Shown one piece after another: positions 48,115 through 59,822 of a stretch of DNA of 64,000 bases; position 1 is the stretch's first letter; the number at the start of each line of letters is the position of its first letter. A model generated the notes under the pieces. It did not search any database. It was not told where the DNA came from and saw nothing but the letters and a program-made list of their open reading frames with translations. The stretch lies in assembly GCA_021464245.1 (NCBI GenBank), contig JADCRB010000013.1:5458959-5522958 (forward strand). The letters are read 5' to 3'. The stretch is from Carallia brachiata (taxonomy: Eukaryota > Streptophyta > Magnoliopsida > Malpighiales > Rhizophoraceae). A program made the translations under genes and the position numbers.

Positions 48115-48124
48115 AAACCCTAAA
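48115..48124 (+). promoter_or_regulatory. Telo-box upstream of eEF2
   Basis: AAACCCTAAA, a telo-box, lies roughly 100 bases before the pyrimidine-rich leader. Telo-boxes are typical of promoters and leaders of plant translation genes such as eEF1A and ribosomal protein genes. Position and word together are good circumstantial evidence. Confidence 0.6.
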
Positions 48125-48204
48125 GTAATATCTATTAAACCATGAAGTATCTACTCTTCTAACCTAGTTAAAAACCCAAACAAAAGGGTGCCTCTGTATC
48201 ATAT

Positions 48205-48583
48205 TCTTTTGAGAGACTGCAGAAAGCGCAGCCGCCTTCTCTCTCTCTCTCTCTCAGGCCGCGTCTGTTGCGCAATCTCTCACTTCAGGTTCGTTCTTTA
48301 ACTCTTTTTCTTTGATGGGTCTGAGCTTGTTTGATGTATTCTGATGTGTTTTTGATCTGGGTCTTATTAGATCTTCCTGTTGTATTTATAAACAGTGTTT
48401 TTGATCATATTACATGATTCTTTTTGTTTTTGTTTTTGTATTTTTTTGGGGGGGTAGGGTCAGATTCGTTTGTTAAAAAGTGAATATATATTCATCTGTT
48501 AATTCATATCCAGCTTATATGCATCTAAATTCAAGCATGCTTTCGCTTTTTTTTTGAGTTTTTTGTACTGATAATTCCTTTGG

Positions 48584-48619
<36 letters not shown>

Positions 48620-49209
48620 TTGCTAAAAAGTCTGTCCTTTCTTTTGATGATTTTCGTGAAAAATTTCCTTTTCTGGGGTTTTTACGGAATTTTTTGTTCT
48701 TATTACATCGATCCTGACATTACAAGTCAAGATCCCTCCGCTTGTTTTGGTTAGTTCGTATGATTATGTATGTAATTTTTGTAAAATCCATCTTTTACCC
48801 AATTGTTGAATCGGAAACATCCGTATAACCAAATCTTTTCGTTGTATGAGCTAGTTTTCGCTTTTCCTTTAGCTTTAGGCTTGCAGTACTGGTTTGACCT
48901 GTGGATTTAACACCTTTATTTTGATGTACTTATTGATACATACCATAGTTGATCTTGGTGGAGGATGAGGGTTTCGGTATTACTTGTATCACCATGGTAT
49001 AATTTGATTTTGTGATGGATGTTAATCTAATTAAATATACCAAAAAAAGGTATTAATTTGACTGATGTATACTATTCTTAAAGTTAATTCCCTTGCTTTT
49101 CTGTGTATATGCTTTAGAGGTTGCGTTTTGTTGTCAATTGTTAGTTGATCTTAATTATGTTTTATGTGCAGGTTTCATTGTGATTTTTGTAATTTAAAGG
49201 CCAGCAAAA
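48205..49209 (+). other. eEF2 5' UTR with leader intron
   Basis: A CT-rich leader (CTCTCTCTCTCTCTC near 48239-48255) ends at a donor CAG|GTTCG at 48288/48289. An 883-base intron, which contains a TTA repeat at about 48587-48619, ends at GTGCAG (49171). A second leader piece 49172-49209 runs to the ATG. Leader introns are usual in highly expressed plant translation genes. The transcription start is not determined. Confidence 0.65.
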
Positions 49210-52200
49210 ATGGTAAGCTTTTCTGTTCAAAAGGTCGTTCTGTTGGTTTACACCATAATTTGTTGGCGCAATTCCTAATCCTTTGTGGCCATTTGTTCTT
49301 GATGTGTGCAGGTGAAGTTCACAGTTGAGGGGCTTCGTCGTATTATGGACTTCAAACACAACATTCGTAATATGTCTGTTATTGCGCATGTTGACCATGG
49401 TATTGATTCCTTGCTATATTATCACTTGGTTTCTTAACTATTTGATCTCATTCAAAGTGAATGTACTTTATATCTATGTGTTTTAATTTTTGGTTAGGCG
49501 ACAATTTGTTTGTGGTCTGATTCTACCATGTTAGCTTTCTCTTTCCACCCACATATATGATATTTCATTTAAAGATAATAATAATAATAATAATAATAAA
49601 TAACTAGATACCTAGATTTGTTGCCTGCATGCTTAGATTATTTGTTGCGATTAAATAGATTGCTTTATATTTGTGGTTATATGGTACATGAGTTTTTTGG
49701 TTCTCTGATTGAGTGTCATGCACTGGTCTTCGTGATCACTTTTTATATTCATATGTATCATCTTCTCTGAACGTTTTATTTCTGTATTGGGACTCAAATA
49801 TTTAACTTCCCTGCCTGCAATCTCACTGCTGTGTTTCAAAATTTTCAGGGAAATCAACGCTTACTGATTCCCTTGTGGCTGCTGCTGGTATCATAGCTCA
49901 AGAAGTTGCTGGTGATGTCCGTATGACTGATACACGAGCTGATGAGGCAGAGCGTGGCATCACAATTAAATCTACTGGTATCTCGTTATACTATGAGATG
50001 ACTGATGAAGCTCTTAAGAACTACAAGGGAGAGAGGCAAGGAAACGAATATCTTATTAATCTCATCGACTCCCCTGGACACGTCGACTTCTCATCTGAGG
50101 TCACAGCTGCCCTTCGTATCACTGATGGAGCACTTGTGGTGGTGGATTGCGTTGAGGGTGTTTGTGTCCAAACAGAAACTGTTCTTCGTCAGGCACTGGG
50201 TGAGAGGATCAGGCCTGTATTGACCGTCAACAAGATGGACAGGTGTTTCCTTGAGCTTCAGGTTGATGGAGAGGAAGCATATCAAACATTTCAGAGGGTT
50301 ATTGAGAATGCTAATGTCATAATGGCAACATACGAAGATCCCCTTCTAGGTGATTGCCAGGTTTACCCTGAAAACGGTACTGTTGCCTTCTCGGCTGGTT
50401 TGCATGGTTGGGCATTCACTTTGACCAACTTTGCCAAGATGTATGCCTCAAAGTTTGGAGTTGATGAGGCAAAGATGATGGAAAGGCTATGGGGTGAGAA
50501 TTTCTTTGACCCTGCTACTAAGAAATGGACAATTAAGAACACTGGTTCTCCAACATGCAAGCGTGGCTTCGTCCAATTCTGTTATGAGCCTATCAAGCAG
50601 ATTATTAACACTTGCATGAATGACCAGAAGGATAAATTGTGGCCCATGTTGCAGAAGCTTGGTGTGACCATGAAGGCTGAAGAGAAGGATTTGATGGGCA
50701 AGGCTCTGATGAAGCGTGTTATGCAGACATGGCTGCCTGCAAGCAATGCTCTTCTAGAAATGATGATCTTTCACCTCCCATCCCCTGCCAAGGCACAGAA
50801 GTACCGTGTTGAGAACCTTTATGAAGGGCCCCTTGATGATGCGTATGCTAATGCTATCAGGATTTGTGATCCGGAAGGCCCTCTTATGCTTTATGTGTCG
50901 AAAATGATTCCTGCTTCTGATAAGGGAAGGTTCTTTGCATTTGGCCGTGTATTCTCCGGCAAGGTATCCACTGGTATGAAGGTTAGGATCATGGGTCCAA
51001 ACTATACCCCTGGTGAAAAGAAAGACCTGTATGTTAAGAATGTACAGAGGACTGTTATATGGATGGGGAAGAAACAGGAGACCGTTGAGGATGTTCCTTG
51101 TGGTAATACTGTTGCTATGGTTGGTCTGGATCAATTTATTACTAAAAATGCTACGTTGACAAATGAGAAGGAAGTTGATGCACACCCAATTCGTGCTATG
51201 AAGTTCTCTGTATCACCTGTTGTGCGTGTGGCTGTTCAGTGCAAGGTTGCATCTGATCTCCCTAAGCTTGTTGAAGGGCTGAAACGTTTAGCCAAGTCAG
51301 ATCCTATGGTTGTGTGTACCATTGAGGAGTCCGGAGAACACATCATAGCTGGTGCTGGGGAACTTCACCTTGAAATTTGTTTGAAGGATCTGCAGGAAGA
51401 TTTCATGGGTGGGGCTGAGATTATCAAATCTGATCCTGTTGTTTCTTTCCGTGAAACTGTCCTTGAGAGGTCATGCCGTACAGTGATGAGCAAATCACCC
51501 AACAAGCATAACCGTCTCTATATGGAGGCAAGGCCTATGGAGGAGGGTCTTGCTGAGGCTATTGATGATGGCCGGATTGGGCCAAGGGATGACCCTAAGA
51601 ACCGTGCCAAGATTTTGTCTGAGGAATTTGGTTGGGACAAGGATCTTGCAAAGAAAATCTGGTGTTTTGGTCCTGAGACTACTGGCCCCAACATGGTGGT
51701 TGATATGTGTAAGGGTGTTCAATACCTTAATGAAATTAAGGATTCCGTTGTTGCTGGGTTCCAGTGGGCATCAAAGGAAGGTGCATTGGCTGAAGAAAAC
51801 ATGAGGGGTATTTGCTTTGAAGTTTGTGATGTGGTTCTTCATGCTGATGCTATCCATAGAGGTGGTGGTCAGGTCATTCCAACTGCTAGGAGGGTTATCT
51901 ATGCTTCCCAGATCACAGCAAAGCCCAGGCTTCTTGAGCCAGTTTATTTGGTGGAGATCCAGGCTCCAGAGCAGGCCCTTGGTGGTATATACAGTGTCCT
52001 CAACCAGAAACGTGGCCACGTCTTCGAGGAGATGCAGAGGCCTGGTACACCTTTGTACAACATCAAGGCATACCTTCCTGTCGTTGAATCCTTTGGATTC
52101 TCAACTGCTTTGAGGGCTGCAACATCAGGGCAGGCTTTCCCGCAGGCTGTTTTTGATCATTGGGACATGATGTCCGCTGATCCTCTGGAAGCTGGTTCAC

Positions 52201-52289
52201 AGGCGAACCAACTTGTAGTGGATATCCGTAAGAGGAAGGGCTTGAAGGAACAGATGACCCCACTGTCAGAGTACGAGGACAAACTTTAA
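49210..52289 (+). CDS. Translation elongation factor 2 (eEF2)
   Basis: Coding exons 49210-49212 (the ATG alone), 49312-49399 and 49849-52289 join to exactly 843 residues, the standard plant eEF2 length. The protein is the GTPase that moves tRNAs and mRNA through the ribosome after peptide-bond formation. Motifs: AHVDHGKST at 26-34 (G1), [17 protein letters not shown] (switch region with the Thr that eEF2 kinase targets in animals), DSPGHVD (G3), NKMD (G4), and near residue 700 the loop [11 protein letters not shown] whose second His is the diphthamide site. The C-terminal YEDKL end is canonical. The split of intron 2 directly after the ATG codon and of intron 3 within the G1 loop (HVDHG|KS) agrees with what I know of plant eEF2 genes. 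The large last exon has no break. The coding region is noticeably more GC-rich than its surroundings. Confidence 0.98.
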
Positions 52290-53235
52290 GCCACTCGAAA
52301 CAAAAGGATTTTTAGCTGCAGGATTTTGAGCTGCACTAGGTTTTGCTTAATTTAGGTTCTGGTCCATCTCCAAATGTTGTTGCTGGCTGTTTTTTTAGAC
52401 CTTTTCTCTATTCTCATATGAGTAGTTACGCGTTTTCAAGTGAGACTTGTTTCGCCGAGACAGATTGTTTATGCTATGTTGTATCAGTGACTATGCTTGG
52501 AACTATGTTTAGATACGACCATTTCTTTTCAGGTTATGCTCTATTTCTTATATTCACAGGATTTGTTACCTGTTCATTGATCTACTTTGCATGTGACATT
52601 TAATGTTTTGTCATATGGAGTGGGGATTTAGGACTTTTGACAGGATGGAGGACCTGTATGGTTTCTGGGTAGAGCGTCAATACATGTTTCAAAATTTGGT
52701 GTTTCAGTTTGTATTCGGATTGAAATTAAGACTTTGATTAATATTTTTAAAATAATACTGATAGTTTTTGAAAATACAAAAAAAAATATATTTTAAAAAT
52801 TATTAATTTTATTTTAAAACTATTATCTTAATTTTAATCGAAACACTAAATAAGACATTAAATTTTTGGACACAAATATTTTTTCTTCTAGGCATTCCTA
52901 ATTCCTTACTATTAGCTGTCATTTTTCCCAGTTTCGGTATGCTTGTTCTCTAAAACTGTTTTCGAGACTTTTCAGTCCTTTAAGTTTGAGTTTCGAATCA
53001 AAGATAACAAATCACAAAACAAAAAGGGGGGGTCTGACGTTCCTTGCGGCTACTATCATTTGTCATTCCTTCCACAAATTTTTCTGTGATTGTGGATGAT
53101 AACGCGGAGGCATGAAAACGTAAATCAATAATTTGTTAAATAGGACTATAATGTCGTGAGCAAAATAGCTTGACGCGCAATAACGTTAATTAATTCAGAG
53201 GCTCAGGTTTAGCTGTTATATTGTCTTGAGCTTGT
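52290..53235. other. eEF2 3' UTR and intergenic DNA
   Basis: The first 300 or so bases are T-rich and probably 3' UTR. Frame 52343-52603 has no domain. Nothing else was recognised. Confidence 0.6.
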
Positions 53236-53990
53236 AAAACTCGTGCAAAGGATTGATTGCATATGGGACTTCAATGGAGACCGGGGAATGGTGAACAAAC
53301 AAACTTCTGGAACGATAAATGCCTCCTGCCAGAGGTCCTCAAATCTTATGCTATCTCTGCAATCTACCAAGGGGAGAATAGTTCCGCGGTATCGCGGTGT
53401 TGGACCTCCTCAGGTAGTTGGGATTGGGAAGCACTCAGGAAACTACCGAGCTGGGTTTTACAACATCTGGCGGCTTACTGGATAGATGAAAGAAAAGAGA
53501 ATTAAGGATTCCATTGCATGGCAGTTCACTGCTGATGGTGGCTTTACGGTGAAGTCGGCTTACCAAGCTCTCCGGAATAACGCTGGAGTTAACCCCTTAT
53601 TCACTGGCTTGTGGAAGTTGCACATTCCTGAGAAGATTAAATGTTTCTTATGGAAAATTTGCCATGGCCGCTGGCTCACGAATTTGGAGCGTTGTATCAG
53701 GGGCATGAGTGACTCCAATCTTTGTATGATTTGCGAACGAGGTACTGAGAATATCTTGCATCTTCTCATAGATTGCAAAGGGTTAGAACCTCTTTGGAAG
53801 GCAATAGCGTCCCCGGCTAAATGGGCAGATTTTTTTTGCCCTTTCCTTAGCTGACTGGTTGCAATCTGTTAGAATAGAAAAGAGGGATATTGAAAATGAA
53901 AGAACTGCTTCAAGTCATGTAACAAATACCACTTTCTTTAAAGTAAAATTCGCCCTCACTAAATTGCAACAGATGTATAATGCGAACTCC
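53236..53990 (+). pseudogene. LINE-type reverse transcriptase remnant (zf-RVT end)
   Basis: Three overlapping frames give one broken protein. About 53257-53505 carries the stretch with NFWNDKCLLPE and CWTSSGSWDWEALRKLP. From about 53500 another frame carries DSIAWQFTADGGFTVKSAYQ, then WKLHIPEKIKCFLWK and LERCIRG, and CMICERGTENILHLLIDC, the Cys/His zinc-binding segment (zf-RVT) at the C-terminus of plant non-LTR retrotransposon proteins. From about 53830 a third frame continues with LADWLQS. So at least two frameshifts occur, the second within a run of eight T at 53829-53836. The reverse transcriptase core and endonuclease upstream are absent: a 5'-truncated dead LINE copy. No target duplication or A tail was found. 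Confidence 0.85.
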
Positions 53991-54718
53991 CTTACAGGAT
54001 AAAATAAAGTACACTCAACTGCATGTTGCAATACTGAAATCGAGCTTTCGAGAAGTTATTGTAATATCCAAAATTACTCACAAAAGTGTATGAATTTTTC
54101 TATCTTCTCTATATCTATGTGAATGACCAATTCGCATATTTATAGGGAGAATAATAAGGTAGTTATTTGACTAAGAAATGTATCTTTTGGGTCCAATGGA
54201 CACGACTATTCAACGTGTCCTTTCATCAATAGACATATATCCATAACCACCAAATTAACTAGAGGATACTACTTTTCTATTTTGAAAATTTTCCTAACAA
54301 TCTCCCGCCATTTTCAAATAACAAAATGTAACGGATTCTTTGTAATTTTGGAAGTCAACTGCGTAAGTAATGTGTCTTACAGATTGAACCTTATGTAGTG
54401 AAATATGCGCTACAACATATCTGAATAGTATAGTAGATAAATTTTGAACCAACTATCTTATTGATATCTTGTAGAAATATTTCACACAGTTGACTATACA
54501 ATATTATACTTCTCTTTTTAATAATTGACACATTAAAGGCCATTGTGTTCATATTCTTTTCATGAATATTTTAGAATCAAGTCCTTAATCTCATTGGAAC
54601 GGCCTACACATTCCACATTCATATAGGCAGACTAGAGTCCCCGCTTTAAAGCACCCTTTCAATCCTGTTAAGAGTTTCAAAAACTCAACTTCCCAATTAA
54701 CTGCAAGTACCAAGCACT
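53991..54718. other. Unclassified repeat-like DNA
   Basis: No coding sequence. The text is richer in mixed-base words than the neighbouring AT-rich DNA (for example CAATCTCCCGCCATTTTC near 54299) and leads straight into the 264-bp duplication, so it may be part of one larger retroelement. I could not name it. Confidence 0.4.
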
Positions 54719-55246
54719 ATGAACACTTGAGATGAAGAAAAAAAATTTTATAGTGCTTCAAATCACACTAATGCTGTACTTTGACTCATTGAACTCAAGA
54801 CTTGACGCTGTATCAAGCATTGAGTCGAGGTTCCATCATGGACGATTTATAATTATGGACTTGAACCCATCCCTTATTTGATGACTCGTTCATCAAGTTC
54901 TTGTTAACCTTTTAGTTAAAGATTAACTTTCTTTTAACATGCAATTGACTTTTTAAAAGTCTTATCTAATTAGTATAGTACCATGAACACTTGGGATGGA
55001 GAAAAATTTTTTTATAGTGCTTCAAATCACACTAATGATATACTTTGACTCATTGAACTCAAGACTTAACGCTGTATCAAGCGTTGAGTCGAGGTTCCAT
55101 CATGGACGATCTATAATTATGGACTTGAACTCATCCCTTATTTGATGACTCGTTCATCAAGTTTTAGTTAACCTTTTAGTTAAAGATTAACTTTCTTTTA
55201 ACATGCAATTGACTTTTTAAAAGTCTTATCTAATTAGTATAGTACC
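54719..55246 (+). repeat. 264-bp tandem duplication
   Basis: Two direct copies start at 54719 and 54983 with exact period 264. Both begin ATGAACACTTG(A/G)GATG(A/G)AG and run through TTGAGTCGAGGTTCCATCAT and TTAGTATAGTACC. They differ by only about a dozen changes. A third unit begins at 55247 (ATGAAC) but stops matching at once. No coding capacity. Confidence 0.93.
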
Positions 55247-56559
55247 ATGAACCACTACGTAGTTACTAAAGTATATTGAGAGATACCGTTAAATTAACAA
55301 TTAATATCTCGCTCTTTCATTCTAAAGGGCTATTAACTCCAAATGTATTGGAGACTCTTACTCCAGTGATCACGATCCATGAGCATTATAATATTTATAT
55401 TAAATTGTTTGTACTATAGCACAGTTGTCTCTATACTATCCAATACTTTCTTCCAAAAGAAAGAAAATAATTTGACATATGAAAAAATTGTGAATAGTCA
55501 ATTTTGAAAAGTTATAACACTTTTCAAAAAAACATATCTTTCTTTACAAAAGTCGCATTTCTTCCCATAAAAGGTCACGTCTCTTCCCATTAAGAGTCAT
55601 GTCTTTTTCGTCATCATATTTCTTTTAACGTGAACCCCATTAAAGTCTAACGGTTTTTTTACCACAAGTCAGATTGTTTTCATTTCATGGAGTTAACACC
55701 GTGTTAATGTGAGGCACCAAAAAAGCATTAAAAAAAAAAACTAACTGTACACGATAAGCAATGTTGTTAAAATTGAAACCCTACATAAAATGGATTTGGA
55801 ATGCTAAATATCGGATCGCACAATTTTAAGATTATACTAAAAATGAAGAAAAAAGATATACATACTAGTAACAGATTACAGAGGATTTGACAGGCAAGAC
55901 AACTTCCATGTGCAATAGGAATTCTCCAACAACTTGAGTGTGGGCAAGGCAATACGTAAGCCTCTGATTAATCCCTTTAGTTGTTAGTAATTAACTAAAA
56001 CGAAGAAGTTTCCAAAGATAAAAATAATTGCAAATGACTTTATCCCTTCGTCTTCTTCTTCATCTATTAAAAGTTAAAACACTCGTGAAATGAGCATTTA
56101 CATCATGGCATTCCATGCACAGGATTTAAAAAGATGGGGGGATTGTTTTTTTAAACGAAAAAAAAAATGTTTTCTAATATAAATATTACTGTATTTGTAA
56201 GTCAAAATTTACCGAAATTAAAGTATCTATAATCGCCCTCATTAATAAAATCGAGAAATGAGGGGTTCGAAACATCAAGTTATCATTATCCAAGAAAAAA
56301 GTGGGTAAGTTATAATATTATTATATTACCACATAGAGTTTATTTTTTCTTACTCTAACGTAAAGAGCAGCTATACTAATTATTACATCTCAAAAGGTGA
56401 CATATATGGACATCATTGGCTCTAGAAATCTGGGAAAGAAAACATTTTGTCAGTTAATAGCTTGCCTCTACAAATTAAAAAGACGTTAATTTATTTAACC
56501 TATGTAATAAGGAAAGGCTCTTCCATTTCATCTTCCTCACTTCATATTCCAGCTCCTTT
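55247..56559. other. Intergenic, no gene seen
   Basis: About 1.3 kb before the B3 gene. The 61-codon reverse-strand frame 55767-55952 is not recognisable. The last 60 bases before 56560 are pyrimidine-rich and may be the leader of the B3 gene. Confidence 0.55.
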
Positions 56560-58185
56560 ATGAAGCTCAAAATGGCCATTTCATCAACCACATCATTCAG
56601 AAGCAAATACAACAATATGGCGAGAAGAAGAAAGCCTTCCTTTTTCAAGGTTCTAATTGGTGATTTTTCTACCCAATTGGTAATGTATTCTCTCTACCGG
56701 CCGTTTCTTTTCCTCCTCCTTGTTGGTTTCCCTTGACTATTTTTCTACATACACGATATAATTTTTTCTTTTGGAATAAAAAAAAAAAGAGCATCTCTGG
56801 GCGCTATAGCATACAATTTAGTCATCAATATTTTGCTCATTTTAGGGTCTTACCCAACAGCTTATTCTCATGCAAATAATAATTCTAGGTGATTGTTTTT
56901 CTTTCCTTTGTTTTCTTTTGTTTTTTTTTTTTTTTAATTTTTCTTCCTTCCTCTGTAGATGGTACCACCAGCATTTGTGAAGAAATATTTTGGTGGAGCC
57001 ATGCCGGAAAGGGCCAAGCTTCGTGGTCCTGACGGGAAATCAAGTCGCGTTAAGGTGAAAATGATGGACAAAAACAAATGTTTTTTCGTGAAGAAGGGCT
57101 GGAAGGTGTTTGTGGAGAAGTATGCCTTAGAGCAAGGAGACTTTCTAGTTTTCCATCATATTGGAAATTCCAAATTTTATGTCAAGATGTATGGGAAAAC
57201 TGCATGCGAAAAGGAATATTTGTTAGCCAATAACCCTGCTCCCAGTGATCAAAATGGGCAAAAGAAATCAGCCATGGGAGCAAATGATCAAGAAAATGGT
57301 TTTGAATGTGTTGAAACCTTGGAGCAATTCACCTCCAAGTATCCTTACTTTAAAGTCATTTTTAAGGCTTGCCACATACAACATCGATACATGGTAAGCT
57401 CAACAACATTACTCCATTATTAATTTTAGATCTTTTTTTTTTTTTGGCTCTTTATTAGTACTTTTCACAAATGTTTAGGGTGTGCTTCATATGATTTACG
57501 CAATTATTTGGGTAGTTTTTTTTTTTTATTGACCATTTATACCGCACGCATTGATGATATTTTGAATAGACTTTTCTAGAATACTTAAAAGTTATTTTTT
57601 TTTCTGGCCTAAGCAAATGTTATTTTTGATGATTGGAAGATCAAAAAAAAAAAAAAAGAGTTTTCTCGCCAAAAGCAAAAGGTGCCCTTACCCTCTCTCT
57701 TCTTTTCTTACTGAAAATATTTTTATGTGGTTAAAATTTTTACTAAATGTGTGCAATTAACATTGTGCCTAGCAAATTATAATTTTCCTTGCTATAATTT
57801 CTTCTTTGTGGATTTTGCTGCCTAGAAGTAAAGCTTCCTCTCCATATGTCACTACTCTCATATCAGTTATTATTCAAACTATAAATATAAACAGGTTGTG
57901 CCTGCAAGTTTTGCCAAGAAGCATGTGATCAAGAGAAGGAATACTGATCAGCAGGACATGGACATGGTGATTCAGGTGGGATCAAAATGGTGGCCCGTGA
58001 AGTTACACGCTTATACCTACAAAAGCGTCTGGTCTTGGAGGGTCTATGGAGGTTGGTCTGCATTTGTCAATGACAATGGCCTGCGACAAGGAGATGGTTG
58101 TGCCTTTGAGCTAATCGATCCCAAAGAAATGGCTATGAAAGCCACCATATTTAGGAGGAGCATAGCTGGTCAAGGGGGTCACTAA
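56560..58185 (+). CDS. REM/VRN1-like protein with two B3 DNA-binding domains
   Basis: Three exons, 56560-56679, 56959-57393 and 57895-58185, join at phase 0 to 281 residues. The first B3 domain (about 27-120) starts PSFFKVLIGDF and has the family words VPPAFVKKY, KGWKVFVEKYALEQGDFLVF and FYVKMYG. The second (about 165-275) starts YFKVIF, continues across the intron as VVPASFAKKHV, and has WRVYGGWSAFVNDNGLRQGD and CAFEL. Two B3 domains in one short protein is the layout of the REM subfamily, which includes VRN1; members bind DNA and several affect flowering or reproductive organs. Which member this is cannot be told. The first of three in-frame ATGs was chosen (56560); 56572 and 56617 also fit, the last being directly before the basic RRRKPSFF start. 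No frame break. Confidence 0.88.
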
Positions 58186-58798
58186 ATTAATTAATGATGC
58201 TAATATATATGCATATGCAGCGTAATTTTAGGGCATCCATGGAGTCCTCCAACTATGCTATGTATGAGTCTGAGAACTTAATTTAGGAGATAACAAGTGA
58301 TGGCTATGCAATGCATGTATTGCTAGCTAGCTAGAATTATAATGGTCTTCTTATATTATATGTATCTTAAACTTGTGGTTTTCCGCCTGGCGATGCTTGG
58401 AATGTTACTAATATGTGTTGTCACTTTTTTTTTTTTGTGTTGAGTATAACCACTCTTGATCTTACATCAAATAGCACCGTAGTGGAATGTTAGAATTAAG
58501 AAATCCCACGTCCTCGATGAGATAAGAAGAGAAATATAAAGTTGAGGTAATTGGTTAATGTAATTTAAATTATTTTAATACAACGAACTCCTTAATTAAA
58601 ATAAAATGAATTTAATCCTAACACCCCCTACTTAATGCCCACACCACCAAAAACAAGAGAGAAGGCAACATATACGTGGAGAATCATGGGGAAACAGGAT
58701 CCAAAGTGATAAGTTTCCCAATTGAAAATCTTAAAAGAGGACGAAGGAAATTAATCTTATGTAGGATCTCTGTAACAAACTATTCTCCTCCTACATTC

Positions 58799-58830
<32 letters not shown>

Positions 58831-59352
58831 TCCAAGAGCAAGTTCGCCTTCGACTTCTTGTTTTTTCCAGAGATTTTGCTTAGGTAGTCTACCTCTCAAG
58901 CATGTCGTCCAGTTTGGAGTTGCTTCTCGTCAAAGACAATAAAGAAGAAGAGGTCGAATTCAATGTTTTGAAGAGAATTCCAAGTTAAGTGCCGTGTAAA
59001 TGCTTTCCAAGATCTTGATTCTTGTCAAGACGGCCAAGACAAGAGATCCAAAGAAGAAAATAATGATGAAAAAAGAAGGAAAAAAGAAGTTGTCCAGAAG
59101 AAAATTGCTGAAAGAATTTCCGTAACACAATGATTTGAGAACTTATTGTAAACACATAAATTTTTTTGAACAATAAAAAAAATATTTTTTTTTATTATAC
59201 TTCTAATACATACAATTGTATAATGAATCTATGTAATTGTATCGTCCAAATTTTATTTGGCAAATTTGTCGGAGATGTAATAGAAGCGAAAAAAAGAAAA
59301 ATGCAAGATTTGTACAGATTCTTTTGAAGCCAAAAAGCCGCCGTCTTAACTA
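58186..59352. other. Intergenic; possible decayed leader of the SIAMESE-related remnant
   Basis: Simple repeats CT then CA lie at 58799-58829. An interrupted repeat-like stretch 58487-58622 begins TGTTAGAATTAA and ends TTAATCCTAACA, which looks like a very short LTR or inverted-repeat element, without a clean target duplication. From 58902 an ATG begins a charged, Glu- and Lys-rich frame of about 28 codons that stops; it could be an old 5' part of the downstream remnant, but no splice join works convincingly. Confidence 0.4.
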
Positions 59353-59654
59353 GGGGAATTGAAGGCCACTGGCGAGGACGATCATGATGGTGGCGATGGA
59401 TTCAGAACGCCAACATCTTTGGAGCACAAAATCCCGTCGGCCATCAAACAATGCCCCCACCTGCACCAAGAAAAGCCAAGCCCCTCCTGCCGCCGCCACT
59501 TAAAAGAAAAGCATCGTCAACAAATGCACGCACAAGTTTGCTGCTTGATCTATCACAGGAAGTCAAGTCGCTATCTCCCAGGCCTGCTCATGCTGATAAT
59601 TTGCGTCAGAACATCAAGAAAGCTCGAACCGACGATATACGACGAACCAGTTAA
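59353..59654 (+). pseudogene. SIAMESE-related (SMR) CDK-inhibitor-like remnant, frameshifted
   Basis: One frame reads DDHDGGDGFRTPTSLEHKIP (about 59370-59430), the signature of SMR proteins: TPTS followed by a KIP motif. The other frame, starting in the C run at about 59451, reads CPPAPRKAKPLLPPPLKRKA-like sequence, the PPAPRK motif that normally follows within 10 residues. The switch falls in a run of five C at 59453-59457; one more C would keep a single frame. SMR proteins bind and inhibit cyclin-CDK complexes and promote endoreduplication. There is no in-frame ATG upstream: a TAA stops the frame at 59347-59349, and an AG at 59351-59352 could be a splice acceptor, although these genes are usually intronless. 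It is either a decayed gene or one with a lost or unrecognised first part plus an assembly error. A TAA trinucleotide repeat follows at 59677-59703. Confidence 0.6.
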
Positions 59655-59778
59655 TCAGCTAATGTTGATTTGGCTAATAATAATAATAATAATAATAATA
59701 ATCTGCATATTGACGGTTTCCTTTCGTTCAAAAGAACGAGAAATTCACCCATCTATTGATTTCCACAATAGGATGATG

Positions 59779-59822
<44 letters not shown>

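Larger units (their letters stand above)
47555..48190. other. Intergenic and upstream region of eEF2
   Basis: Contains no gene. Candidate control words before the eEF2 leader are described separately. Poly-A runs occur at 47886-47901 and 48099-48117. Confidence 0.6.

Noticed and set aside
53243..53854. A functional gene near eEF2 encoding a zinc-binding protein
   Set aside because: The motifs are those of the C-terminal end of LINE reverse transcriptases, the frame is broken at least twice, and the upstream catalytic part is missing.
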